A DNA stretch of 64,000 nucleotides. Origin: Klebsiella indica (GTDB lineage: Bacteria > Pseudomonadota > Gammaproteobacteria > Enterobacterales > Enterobacteriaceae). The stretch spans positions 58,846-122,845 of the forward strand of contig NZ_VCHQ01000019.1 of assembly GCF_005860775.1 (NCBI RefSeq). The letters are read 5' to 3'. Below, one piece after another: positions 32,789 through 41,873 of the stretch (its first letter is position 1; each line of letters begins with the position of its first letter). The position numbers and the translations under genes are program-made. A model generated the notes under the pieces. The model was not told the DNA's origin. It made no database searches and was given only the letters and a program-made list of their open reading frames with translations.

Positions 32789-34300
32789 ATGACTACCGTC
32801 CCAAGATTGAAATATTTCGTTGATGGTCAATGGCGCGTTTCGCAGACCGAACGCTATATGGACGTCTATAACCCAAGTACCGGGGAGGTCATGGCTCAGG
32901 CTCCCTGCTGTACCGAGCAAGAAGTGCTGGATGCGATTGCCGCAGCCCGTAAAGCCTTTCCGGCGTGGTCAAATACTCCGGCAATTAAACGCTCACAAAT
33001 TATGTACCGCGTTCGCGAATTATTAATTCAGAACCAGGAACGCTTAACCGAGCTAGTGGCAAAAGAGAACGGTAAGGCCTGGGGCGATGCCGAAGGTGAT
33101 GTATTAAAAGCAAAAGAAGGCACCGAGCTTGCCTGCGGCATCCCAACATTGATCGCGGGTGAAAACCTGATGGACGCGTCATCCGGGATCGACACCAACC
33201 TTTATCGCGAACCCATTGGCGTATTCGCCGGTATCGTGCCTTTTAACTTCCCCGCGATGATCCCGATGGGCTGGATGACGCCGTTATGCGTCGCTTCCGG
33301 TAATACAATAGTGATCAAAGCCGCCAGTATGACCCCGATGACCTGCATGGAGATCGCCAAACTTTATCAGGAAGCAGGCGTGCCGGATGGCGTGATTAAC
33401 ATTGTGACCTGCTCACGTAATGAGGCCGATATTCTGCTGACTCATCCCGATGTTAACGGCGTCTCCTTTGTCGGCTCCACCTCCGTGGGTCTCCACGTTT
33501 ATTCCAAAGCTGCCGCCCACGGTAAACGCGTCCAGGCGCTGTGCGAAGCGAAAAACCATGCGCTGGTGCTGGCCGACGCACCGATTAACCGCACCGCTGC
33601 CGGGATTATCAACGCCGCGTTCGGCTGCGCAGGCGAACGCTGCATGGCGCTGCCGGTGGTCGTTGTACAGGAAGAGATCGCCGATAAATTGATTGCCGCG
33701 GTCGTCGAAAAAGCCAAACAGCTCAAAGTCGGCCCGGGCTATTTGCGCGATACCGATATGGGTCCGGTGATTTCCAAAAGCCACAAACAGTCGGTCATCA
33801 ACTGGATTAATAAAGGGCTCGAAGAAGGCGCCAGGCTGGTTCTCGATGGGCGTGACATTAAAGTGCCGGGCCAGGAGAACGGTTTCTACGTCGGGCCAAC
33901 CGTGCTGGATCACGTCACCGAGAAAATGAGCGTCGGCACAACAGAAATCTTCGGGCCGGTCCTGTGCTTTAAACGGGTGAAAACCTTCGAGGAAGGTCTG
34001 CAGGTCATGAACAATAACCCTTTCGCCAATGGCTCGGTTATTTTCACCCAGAGCGGCTACTACGCCCGTGAGTTCCAGAAACGTACCCACGGCGGCATGG
34101 TAGGGATTAACGTCGGCATCCCGGTACCGGTTGGCGTGTTCCCGTTCTCAGGCCATAAACACTCTTTCTTCGGCGATCTGCACTGTCTGGGTAAAGATGG
34201 TGTACGTTTCTATACCGAATCAAAATGCGTCACTACGCGCTGGTTTGATGAAGAAGAAGCGAAGCGTGAAAAAGTCGACTCCTGGGACGGTACGATTTAA
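32789..34300 (+). CDS. CoA-acylating methylmalonate-semialdehyde-dehydrogenase-like aldehyde dehydrogenase
   Basis: The 503-residue ALDH-superfamily protein resembles MmsA/IolA. The catalytic Cys lies in CAGERCMALPVVV, the family pattern of CoA-dependent MMSDH, with NFP in VPFNFPAMIPMGW and the PFSGHK end motif. I chose ATG 32789 because GGAG lies 6 bases before it; ATG 32777 overlaps that site. Likely chemistry is oxidation of a semialdehyde or hydroxylated aldehyde to an acyl-CoA. Sulfolactaldehyde dehydrogenases (SlaB) belong to the same superfamily, so the substrate remains open. Confidence 0.85.
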   Translation: MTTVPRLKYFVDGQWRVSQTERYMDVYNPSTGEVMAQAPCCTEQEVLDAIAAARKAFPAWSNTPAIKRSQIMYRVRELLIQNQERLTELVAKENGKAWGDAEGDVLKAKEGTELACGIPTLIAGENLMDASSGIDTNLYREPIGVFAGIVPFNFPAMIPMGWMTPLCVASGNTIVIKAASMTPMTCMEIAKLYQEAGVPDGVINIVTCSRNEADILLTHPDVNGVSFVGSTSVGLHVYSKAAAHGKRVQALCEAKNHALVLADAPINRTAAGIINAAFGCAGERCMALPVVVVQEEIADKLIAAVVEKAKQLKVGPGYLRDTDMGPVISKSHKQSVINWINKGLEEGARLVLDGRDIKVPGQENGFYVGPTVLDHVTEKMSVGTTEIFGPVLCFKRVKTFEEGLQVMNNNPFANGSVIFTQSGYYAREFQKRTHGGMVGINVGIPVPVGVFPFSGHKHSFFGDLHCLGKDGVRFYTESKCVTTRWFDEEEAKREKVDSWDGTI

Positions 34301-34404
34301 TCGGCAAATAAAATCTTTACCCTAAATAATTCGAGTTGCAGGGAAAAATGGTCAACCGTTTTTAACAGTGCCTGCAACTTGAAGCATAACGGAAATCACT
34401 CCCT

Positions 34405-34430
34405 CCAGATATTGCGACAGCAATATCTGG
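34405..34430 (+). terminator. Hairpin between ALDH and iron-ADH genes
   Basis: CCAGATATTGC (34405-34415) and GCAATATCTGG (34420-34430) form an 11-bp perfect stem with loop GACA. A T-run begins 14 bases later (34444), too far for a classical terminator, so partial termination or RNA processing is more likely. Confidence 0.5.
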
Positions 34431-34525
34431 GGTATTAATGGGATTTTTTTACTCTGCACCTGTCATTGCATCTCACATGGCCAATGCACACTAAAAAAAT
34501 CCTTAATATTAAAATGGAGTTCCCT

Positions 34526-35668
34526 ATGATCCAGGCCTTCTCAATTCCACGCAGTATTATTTATGGCGAAAATGCTTTAGAACATCTGTCGACGCTAAGC
34601 GGTAAAAAAGCGGCATTAGTCACCGGCGGCAGTTCAATGAAGCGCTTTGGTTTTCTGGATAAAGCCATCACTGAACTTAACAAAGCGGGTATCGAATGCA
34701 TTATTATCGATAATGTTGAACCTAATCCGTCAATTAAAACTGTCTGGCGCGGCGCAAAAGAGATGCTGGCCTTTGAGCCTGACTGGATAGTGGCAATCGG
34801 CGGCGGTTCCGCGCTTGATGCCGCCAAAGTCATGTGGTGTTTCTATGAGCACCCGCAATTGACGTTCGAAGAGATCATCCCGGTCGGCGCCATGCCGCCG
34901 CTGCGCAACAAAGCCCGGTTTGTTGCGATCCCGTCCACCAGCGGCAGCGCATCAGAAATCACCGCATTCTCGGTGATTACCGATACGGCGAATCATATTA
35001 AGTACCCCATTGTCGCCGCCGATCTGGTACCAGATATCGCCATTCTCGATCCCACGATCCCGGCTAAAATGCCGCCGCACGTCACCGTCCACACCGGTAT
35101 GGATGTCCTGACCCACGCGATTGAAGCCTATGTATCCACCGCATCCAACTCGTTTACCGACCCCTATGCAGTAGAAGCTATTCGCCTGGTGTTTACATAT
35201 CTGGAAACAGCATACCGCTCGCCTGATGATTTAAACGCTCGCATGCATATGCATAATGCCTCTGCGCTGGCGGGAATCGCCTTTACCAATGCATCGTTAG
35301 GATTAGTGCATTCAATGGCGCATAAAATTGGCGGCGAGTTCGGCATTACACATGGCCTGGCAAACGCCATTATGTTGCCTTATATCATCCAGTATAATGC
35401 GAAATTCACGAAAAAATATCACCAGCTTGAAGCCGCGTTAGGGATAACTAATCTGATTGAGAAGATTAAAGATCTGAATACACGTCTGGAAATCCCACCA
35501 ACATTAAGTCAGTGTAATGAAGTTGATATTAATGAAGTAACTTTCGTGAATGTTCTCGACAGAATGAGCGCCAATGCCGTCGACGATCCCTGCACATTAA
35601 CAAACCCCAACTATCCGTCGGTTCAGGATGTGAAGGGGTTATATACTAAAGCATTCTACGGCGCATAA
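34526..35668 (+). CDS. Iron-containing alcohol dehydrogenase
   Basis: The 380-residue group III ADH has the NAD-binding GGGSALDAAK motif and the metal-site pattern TGMDVLTHAIEAYVS, LVHSMAHKIGG and GITHGLANA. It is related to FucO, to the AdhE C-terminal domain and to the sulfoacetaldehyde reductases of taurine metabolism. I chose ATG 34526, behind ATGGAGTTCCC. It would reduce an aldehyde to an alcohol, or the reverse, giving the operon two alcohol dehydrogenase activities. The substrate is not assignable from sequence alone. Confidence 0.85.
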   Translation: MIQAFSIPRSIIYGENALEHLSTLSGKKAALVTGGSSMKRFGFLDKAITELNKAGIECIIIDNVEPNPSIKTVWRGAKEMLAFEPDWIVAIGGGSALDAAKVMWCFYEHPQLTFEEIIPVGAMPPLRNKARFVAIPSTSGSASEITAFSVITDTANHIKYPIVAADLVPDIAILDPTIPAKMPPHVTVHTGMDVLTHAIEAYVSTASNSFTDPYAVEAIRLVFTYLETAYRSPDDLNARMHMHNASALAGIAFTNASLGLVHSMAHKIGGEFGITHGLANAIMLPYIIQYNAKFTKKYHQLEAALGITNLIEKIKDLNTRLEIPPTLSQCNEVDINEVTFVNVLDRMSANAVDDPCTLTNPNYPSVQDVKGLYTKAFYGA

Positions 35669-35712
35669 TCGCCATCCCGTCGGCTTTTTAAACCGCAAAA
35701 TACGTTGCATCA

Positions 35713-35752
35713 GGCGGTAGGGGTTATCCACACCTCTACCGCCTTCTTTTTT
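35713..35752 (+). terminator. Rho-independent terminator after the iron-ADH gene
   Basis: GGCGGTAGGGGT (35713-35724) pairs with ACCTCTACCGCC (35732-35743), with one G-U pair and a 7-base loop, then TTCTTTTTT. It ends the AdhE-ALDH-ADH unit, so the next gene has its own promoter. Confidence 0.85.
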
Positions 35753-35986
35753 CTGTTCCCGTCGCAGGATAAATCAAAGCTGAATCGTTAAAGCTAAAAA
35801 CGATTAAGTTCACATATTTCATATATGTGAATGGTTAATTACAAATAAAAATGAGATTTAAATCCCATTTATAGATATAAAATCGCATATTTCCTCACCA
35901 GGTGAAACATCTCACATTTCAAAAATCCAGTTACCACTAAATTTCCCGAACCAGAAACACAATCGATTCAGCAAAAGGGATGAAAA
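35753..35986 (+). promoter_or_regulatory. Promoter region of the epimerase-like gene with Cra-like site and palindromes
   Basis: GCTGAATCGTTAAA at 35779-35792 fits the Cra (FruR) consensus RSTGAAWCSNTHHW at every position. TTCACATAT (35809-35817) and ATATGTGAA (35823-35831) form a perfect inverted pair. AAATGAGATTTAAATCCCATTT at about 35849-35870 is a near-perfect palindrome. The region is AT-rich. Which sites act is untested. Confidence 0.5.
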
Positions 35987-37195
35987 ATGAAAAAGACATT
36001 AGCTTTAACAGCAATCGCCATGCTTATCTCTGGGCCGGTCATGGCAAAAACATGGGTGCTGACAAACGCTGAAAGCGGCATGGATAAAGGAAACTGGCAA
36101 ATAACCAGCGATCAGCTGAAGATAAAAGATCATACCTTCAGCATTGAGCAAAAAGTGCTGCACGGCGGTAAACAGGAGGGCAGTAAAATCCTCATAATCC
36201 GCAGCAAAGATGGCCTGACTATTACCCTGAGCCCGACCCGTGGCATGGATCTGCTGAAAATTGAAGGTTTCGGCTCGCGAATGGGCTGGGACTCACCGGT
36301 AAAAGAGGTGGTCAACCCGGCCTTTATTAACCTGGAAAGTCGTAATGGTCTGGGTTGGCTGGAAGGGTTCAATGAGATGATGGTGCGCTGCGGTTATGAA
36401 TGGACCGGCCATCCGGTGACCGCCGACGGGCAAATTTATACCCTGCATGGCAGAGCCGGCAACACGCCAGCCTCTCAGGTAGAAGTTGAGGTGGCGGATA
36501 GCGCGCCTTATGAAATTCGCGTGCGCGGGCTAATAAAAGAGAGCGCCTTCAAGAAAGTGAATTTACAAACCATGACTGAGCTGCGCTATGTGCCTGGCAG
36601 CAATAGCTTCAGCCTGCATGATGTCTTAACCAACCACGCCGACTATCCTCATGATTATCAAATCATCTATCACAGCAACTTCGGTAAACCGATCCTCGAA
36701 GAAGGCGCCCGATTTATCGCGCCAATATCCAGTATCAGCCCGTTCAATGACTATGCTAAAGCCGGTTTAAAAACCTGGCAAACCTACGCCGGTCCGACCA
36801 AAAATTTCGATGAGATGGTCTTTAATATCCAGCCGCTGGCGGATGCTAATCATCAGAGCCTGGCTGCGGTGGTCAACAAAGCGGGAGATAAAGGCGCGTC
36901 CATTCAGTTCGATACCCGGCAGCTACCGGTGCTGACGCTATGGAAAAATACTGATACCGAGAAACAAGGCTATGTGACCGGTATTGAACCCGGCACCAGC
37001 TACGCCTATCCGGTAACCATCGAGCGTGAACAGAAACGCGTTAAGCAGCTTCAGCCTGGGGCCAGCACGCAATTCGATCTGACCTATACATTGCTGCATA
37101 ACAGCAAACAAGTGGCCGACATTGAGAAGAAAATTGCCGCTATTCAAGGAAATACCCCTGTCGCGGAAAACGAAACGCCGATCGCGAAAGAGTAA
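35987..37195 (+). CDS. Exported aldose-1-epimerase-like protein (DUF4432 type)
   Basis: The 402-residue precursor starts with a signal peptide (MKKTLALTAIAMLISGPVMA), so the protein is periplasmic. The body has features of the DUF4432 galactose-mutarotase-like fold: TLSPTRGMDLLKIEGFGSRMGWDSP, LGWLEGFNEMMVRCGYEWTGHP, IIYHSNFGKP and VTGIEPGTSYAYP. Such proteins interconvert sugar anomers or bind sugar derivatives. It is preceded by a strong terminator and its own control region, so it is a separate unit placed beside the aldehyde genes. Its sugar is unknown. Confidence 0.8.
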   Translation: MKKTLALTAIAMLISGPVMAKTWVLTNAESGMDKGNWQITSDQLKIKDHTFSIEQKVLHGGKQEGSKILIIRSKDGLTITLSPTRGMDLLKIEGFGSRMGWDSPVKEVVNPAFINLESRNGLGWLEGFNEMMVRCGYEWTGHPVTADGQIYTLHGRAGNTPASQVEVEVADSAPYEIRVRGLIKESAFKKVNLQTMTELRYVPGSNSFSLHDVLTNHADYPHDYQIIYHSNFGKPILEEGARFIAPISSISPFNDYAKAGLKTWQTYAGPTKNFDEMVFNIQPLADANHQSLAAVVNKAGDKGASIQFDTRQLPVLTLWKNTDTEKQGYVTGIEPGTSYAYPVTIEREQKRVKQLQPGASTQFDLTYTLLHNSKQVADIEKKIAAIQGNTPVAENETPIAKE

Positions 37196-37235
37196 TGTCA
37201 CGCACAGAGGATAGCGTAACCCGGTAACGAAAAGC

Positions 37236-37260
37236 ATCTGCCCTCACACAGAGGGCAGAT
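37236..37260. terminator. Bidirectional terminator between epimerase-like gene and mpl
   Basis: ATCTGCCCTC (37236-37245) and GAGGGCAGAT (37251-37260) form a perfect 10-bp stem with loop ACACA between convergent genes. Confidence 0.75.
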
Positions 37261-37276
37261 AAACAAAGCGTCTCGC

Positions 37277-38650
37277 TTACCCGGCAGCCTGCGCTTTTTT
37301 CGCCAGCTTATCGAGCAACTTCTGATGAATGCCGCCAAACCCGCCGTTACTCATCACCAGAATGTGGTCGCCCGGATGCGCGGTTTTGACAATCATATCC
37401 ACCAGATTATCGACATCGGCGCTCCAGTGCGCAGGCTGTACGCAGGCGTCAGCCACTTCAGCGACCTGCCACGGAATATGCTGAGGCTGCAGCAGGAAGA
37501 CTTCATCCGCGCGACCAAGCGATGGCGCCAGGTCGTCTTTGCAAATGCCCATTTTCATAGTGTTGGAACGCGGTTCAAGCACGGCAAGAATTCGCGCGGT
37601 ACCGCCAACTTTGCCGCGCAGCGCCTGCAAAGTCGCCAGAATCGCCGTCGGGTGGTGGGCAAAATCGTCGTATACGGTGACGCCGTTGGCTTCGCCGCGA
37701 AGTTCCAGACGGCGGCGGGCGTTGATAAAGCTGCCCAGCGCATTGGCCGCATCGGCAGGCTGTACGCCGACATGCCGGGCGGCAGCAATGGCCATCAGGC
37801 CGTTATGCATATTATGTTCACCAACCAGCGCCCACTTCACCTCGCCAACTTTCTCTCCGTCCAGCCACACTTCCCATGAGGAAGCATCGGTGGTCAGCTT
37901 TTTCGCCTGCCAGTGGCCCTGTTCGCCGACCAGTTCCTGCTCGCTCCAGCAGCCCATCGCCATCGTCTGTTTCAGATTGATGTCGTTCTCAGGCAGAATG
38001 ATTTTGCCCTTGCCCGGCACAATGCGCACCAGATGATGGAACTGTTTCTGGATGGCCTTCAGATCGTCAAAGATATCCGCATGATCAAACTCAAGGTTAT
38101 TGAGAATCAACGTACGCGGGCAGTAGTGAACGAACTTAGAGCGCTTATCGAAGAAAGCACAGTCATATTCATCGGCTTCAATCACGAAGAACGGGCTGTC
38201 GCCAAGGCGCGCGGACACATCAAAGTTGCCCGGTACGCCGCCGATGACAAAGCCCGGCTTGTAGCCACAGGCTTCAAGGATCCATGTCGCCATCCCGGCG
38301 GTGGTGGTTTTACCATGCGTCCCGGCAACCGCCAGCACCCAGCGATCGCGCAGGACAAAGTCGTGCAGCCACTGCGGCCCGGACATATACGGGATGTTAT
38401 TTTCCAGCACCGCTTCCACGCACGGGTTGCCGCGCGTCATCGCGTTACCGATGATCACCAGATCCGGCTGCGGATCCAGCTGGCTGGCATCATACCCCTG
38501 GATTAATTCAATTCCCTGAGTTTCCAGCAAGGTACTCATCGGCGGATAAACGTTCGCATCCGACCCCGTTACCTCATGACCAAGGGAGCGCGCCAGCACC
38601 GCCAGCCCCCCCATAAACGTGCCACAGATTCCTAAAATATGAATGCGCAT
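37277..38650 (-). CDS. mpl: UDP-N-acetylmuramate:L-alanyl-gamma-D-glutamyl-meso-diaminopimelate ligase
   Basis: The 457-residue Mur-ligase-family enzyme re-attaches recycled murein tripeptide to UDP-MurNAc. An N-terminal Rossmann motif (HILGICGTFMGGLAVLA), the ATP loop GTHGKTTTAGM and the C-terminal domain (YDDFAHHPTAILATLQALR) are all present. The length equals that of E. coli Mpl. It is divergent from fbp, as in E. coli. Confidence 0.96.
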   Translation of the reverse strand: MRIHILGICGTFMGGLAVLARSLGHEVTGSDANVYPPMSTLLETQGIELIQGYDASQLDPQPDLVIIGNAMTRGNPCVEAVLENNIPYMSGPQWLHDFVLRDRWVLAVAGTHGKTTTAGMATWILEACGYKPGFVIGGVPGNFDVSARLGDSPFFVIEADEYDCAFFDKRSKFVHYCPRTLILNNLEFDHADIFDDLKAIQKQFHHLVRIVPGKGKIILPENDINLKQTMAMGCWSEQELVGEQGHWQAKKLTTDASSWEVWLDGEKVGEVKWALVGEHNMHNGLMAIAAARHVGVQPADAANALGSFINARRRLELRGEANGVTVYDDFAHHPTAILATLQALRGKVGGTARILAVLEPRSNTMKMGICKDDLAPSLGRADEVFLLQPQHIPWQVAEVADACVQPAHWSADVDNLVDMIVKTAHPGDHILVMSNGGFGGIHQKLLDKLAKKAQAAG

Positions 38651-38825
38651 TCGTCATTTCCTTCTCTTATCTGAAGCACAGTTTACCGGGATGTTGGGGG
38701 GGAAAGAAATGCATTTAGGGCGAATCCGCATTTTGCTGGCGCGATTCACCTGTGCGAACTTTTTTTATTCTTTGTTAAGATTGTGATGTTCGTTTTACTT
38801 CACATAAACATGCAGGGAACGGGTT

Positions 38826-39824
38826 ATGAAAACGTTAGGTGAATTTATTGTCGAAAAGCAGCATGAGTTCTCTCACGCTACTGGCGAGCTTACTGCTTTG
38901 TTGTCGGCGATAAAGTTAGGCGCCAAGATCATCCACCGCGATATCAATAAGGCCGGTCTGGTCGATATCCTGGGTGCCAGCGGTGCCGAAAACGTTCAGG
39001 GCGAGGTACAACAAAAACTCGACCTGTTCGCCAATGAAAAATTAAAAGCTGCACTGCGAGCACGTGATATTGTTGCCGGGATCGCCTCTGAAGAAGAAGA
39101 TGAAATCGTCGTCTTTGAAGGGTGCGAACACGCCAAATACGTGGTGCTGATGGACCCTCTGGATGGCTCCTCTAACATTGACGTTAATGTCTCGGTCGGC
39201 ACGATTTTCTCTATCTATCGTCGCGTCACACCGGTGGGCACGCCCGTTACCGAAGAAGATTTTCTGCAACCGGGTAACCGGCAGGTCGCCGCAGGCTATG
39301 TGGTTTACGGCTCCTCGACGATGCTGGTCTATACCACCGGCTGCGGCGTCCACGCTTTTACCTACGACCCGTCCCTTGGCGTCTTCTGCCTGTGTCAGGA
39401 GCGCATGCGCTTCCCGGAAAAAGGCAACACCTATTCCATCAACGAAGGCAACTACATCAAATTCCCGATGGGCGTGAAGAAGTACATCAAGTACTGCCAG
39501 GAAGAAGATAAAGAGACCCAGCGCCCCTACACCTCGCGCTATATCGGTTCTCTGGTGGCGGATTTCCACCGTAACCTGCTAAAAGGCGGCATCTATCTCT
39601 ACCCGAGCACCGCCAGCCACCCGGAAGGCAAGCTGCGCCTGCTGTATGAATGCAACCCGATGGCGTTCCTCGCTGAACAGGCGGGCGGCAAAGCCAGCGA
39701 TGGCAAAGAGCGCATTCTGGATATTATCCCGGAAAGCCTGCACCAGCGTCGCTCTTTCTTCGTCGGCAATAATCATATGGTGGAAGACGTCGAGAACTTT
39801 ATTAAAGCGTTCCCGGACGCGTAA
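38826..39824 (+). CDS. fbp: Fructose-1,6-bisphosphatase class 1
   Basis: The 332-residue gluconeogenic enzyme hydrolyses fructose-1,6-bisphosphate. The metal site [22 protein letters not shown] and the substrate segment [26 protein letters not shown] are intact, as is GIASEEEDE. It matches E. coli Fbp over its full length. It is transcribed alone towards the ytf operon end. Confidence 0.97.
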   Translation: MKTLGEFIVEKQHEFSHATGELTALLSAIKLGAKIIHRDINKAGLVDILGASGAENVQGEVQQKLDLFANEKLKAALRARDIVAGIASEEEDEIVVFEGCEHAKYVVLMDPLDGSSNIDVNVSVGTIFSIYRRVTPVGTPVTEEDFLQPGNRQVAAGYVVYGSSTMLVYTTGCGVHAFTYDPSLGVFCLCQERMRFPEKGNTYSINEGNYIKFPMGVKKYIKYCQEEDKETQRPYTSRYIGSLVADFHRNLLKGGIYLYPSTASHPEGKLRLLYECNPMAFLAEQAGGKASDGKERILDIIPESLHQRRSFFVGNNHMVEDVENFIKAFPDA

Positions 39825-39831
39825 AGCCCTT

Positions 39832-39855
39832 CCCCCTCCTGATGACGGGAGGGGG
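39832..39855. terminator. Hairpin between fbp and yjfF
   Basis: CCCCCTCC (39832-39839) pairs with GGAGGGGG (39848-39855) around TGATGACG between convergent genes. No U-run follows, so it is a moderate candidate. Confidence 0.55.
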
Positions 39856-39864
39856 CATCTCCCC

Positions 39865-40851
39865 TCAGCGCTCCACTCTTGATACCGGCGAGCTCTGCCG
39901 ATTTTCCCATAATACCGTCAGACCTCGCTGAAACGCGATAAAGATAAACAGCAGAATGCCAATGGCGATCTTGGTCCACCATGAACTCAGCGTACCGTCG
40001 AAGTTGATATAGGTTTGAATCAGCCCCTGAATCGCAACGCCAAACAACGTGCCCAGCACCGTCCCGACACCGCCGCTTAACAGCGTGCCGCCAATCACCA
40101 CCGAAGCGATCGCATCCAGCTCGACCCCCACGCCCGCCAGCGCATAGCCCGCCTGGGTATAAATGGAAAAAACGATCCCCGCCAGCGTCGCCAGCCCGGT
40201 GGAAAGCATATAGATGCGGATCGTCGTGCTGCGCGTAGAGATCCCCATCAGATTCGCCGATGTTGCATTGCCGCCAATAGCATAAACCTGATTGCCAAAA
40301 CGAGTACGGTGAGCCAGAAAAATCCCTACCACCACCACCAGCAGCATCAGCAGCCCCATCGCGCTCAGACGGCCGCCGCCGGGTATCATCCATGCCAGTC
40401 CGGAGAGGGTGTCATACAGCGGATGATTGATGGGGATTGACTCTTCGGAAACCAGATAGCTGACACCGCGCAAGAAAAACATCCCGGCGAGCGTGATGAT
40501 GAACGCCGGGATCTTCAGCGCATCGATCAGCAAGCCCATAAATGCGCCAAAAGCACACCCCATCACCAGCACCAGCGGAAACGCCACCAGCGGCGAAAAT
40601 CCCCAGAAGCCGATCGCTTTGGCGAGAAATACGCCAGTAAAGGCGATAACCGATCCCACCGACAGATCGATCCCGCCGGAGAGGATCACGAAAGTCATGC
40701 CGACGGCGATAATCCCAAGAAAAGCATTATCGGTCAGGATATTGCAGATTACCCGCGTCGAAGCAAATCCCGGAAACTGAACCAGGCAGTAGAGGTACCC
40801 CAGCAGAAATACCGCCAGGGTGATCATTAACGGTAAATTACGTTTTATCAT
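39865..40851 (-). CDS. yjfF: Galactofuranose ABC transporter permease YjfF
   Basis: The 328-residue inner-membrane permease is of the BPD/RbsC type with about ten spans. It carries ILSGGIDLSVGSVIAFTGV and the GVGVELDAIASVVIGGTLLSGGVG coupling loop. With YtfT it should form the channel of the furanose importer. It overlaps ytfT by 14 bp and is the last gene of ytfQRT-yjfF. Confidence 0.95.
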   Translation of the reverse strand: MIKRNLPLMITLAVFLLGYLYCLVQFPGFASTRVICNILTDNAFLGIIAVGMTFVILSGGIDLSVGSVIAFTGVFLAKAIGFWGFSPLVAFPLVLVMGCAFGAFMGLLIDALKIPAFIITLAGMFFLRGVSYLVSEESIPINHPLYDTLSGLAWMIPGGGRLSAMGLLMLLVVVVGIFLAHRTRFGNQVYAIGGNATSANLMGISTRSTTIRIYMLSTGLATLAGIVFSIYTQAGYALAGVGVELDAIASVVIGGTLLSGGVGTVLGTLFGVAIQGLIQTYINFDGTLSSWWTKIAIGILLFIFIAFQRGLTVLWENRQSSPVSRVER

Positions 40852-41863
40852 GGCTGCGCATCCCCTTCAGTAAACTGATAAAGCGCGGCGACTGGACAAC
40901 CAGCACGCACAGCACCACCACCGCTTTGACGACCTGGTTAAGTTCCGGCTGGAATCCCGACAGCAGGATCCCGGTATTCATCCCCTGGATAATCAGCGCC
41001 CCAACCACCGAAAGCAGCAGGTTAAAACGCCCCCCCAGCAGCGAACCGCCGCCGATCACCACCGCCAGAATAGCGTCCATCTCCAGCCATAAACCGGCAT
41101 TATTGGCATCGGCCCCGCGAATATCCGCCGCGACAATAATCCCGGCAATCGCCGCACAAACGCCGCTTAATACATAGGCCAGCATCGCCACAATGCGGGT
41201 ATTCACCCCGGCGTTTTTCGCCGCGCGAATGTTAATGCCCACCGCTTCGATAAACATCCCCAGCGCGGTCTTGCGGGTAAACAGCCAGAACAGCAGCAGC
41301 GTGAGGACAGCGATAATCACCGGCGTCGGGAAAAGCAGCAGCGAACCGCTGCCAAGCCATGCAAGGTGTGGGGAATCAAAGGTCACAATCTGCCCGGAAG
41401 TGATTAACTGCGCCACGCCGCGACCGGCAACCATCAGGATTAACGTGGCGACAAAAGGCTGGATCTTCAGCATCGCCACCAGGATCCCGTTCCACAGACC
41501 GGCCAGCGCGCCAGCGGCCAGCGAGGCCAGCAGCACCACCGGCAGACTGTGTCCCGCCACGGTCATCGACGCCGCCGTCGCGCCGGCAATCGCCATCACC
41601 GCTCCGACAGAGAGGTCAATCCCGCCGGTGGCGATAACCAGCGTCATGCCGATCGCCAGCAGGGCAACCGGCGCTGCGCGGTTCAAAATATCAATGGGGC
41701 TTCCGAACAGCCGCCCTTCCTGGAGCACTATCTGGTAGAAATGCGGGGAAACCATGCTGTCGATCACCAGCACCAGCAGTAAGGCAATAATTTGCGGCAT
41801 CCCCTTTGGCCAGGTAAAGCGCCGTTTCGGCTGGCCGGTTTTCGGAACTGATTGAGGCATCAT
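40838..41863 (-). CDS. ytfT: Galactofuranose ABC transporter permease YtfT
   Basis: The 341-residue permease starts MMPQSVPKTG as in E. coli YtfT and contains TLVIATGGIDLSVGAVMAIAGAT and the coupling loop LWLEMDAILAVVIGGGSLLGG. It pairs with YjfF in the membrane. It starts 10 bp after the ytfR stop, behind GGAG. Confidence 0.95.
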   Translation of the reverse strand: MMPQSVPKTGQPKRRFTWPKGMPQIIALLLVLVIDSMVSPHFYQIVLQEGRLFGSPIDILNRAAPVALLAIGMTLVIATGGIDLSVGAVMAIAGATAASMTVAGHSLPVVLLASLAAGALAGLWNGILVAMLKIQPFVATLILMVAGRGVAQLITSGQIVTFDSPHLAWLGSGSLLLFPTPVIIAVLTLLLFWLFTRKTALGMFIEAVGINIRAAKNAGVNTRIVAMLAYVLSGVCAAIAGIIVAADIRGADANNAGLWLEMDAILAVVIGGGSLLGGRFNLLLSVVGALIIQGMNTGILLSGFQPELNQVVKAVVVLCVLVVQSPRFISLLKGMRSHDKT

Positions 41864-41873
41864 CGGTTACTCC

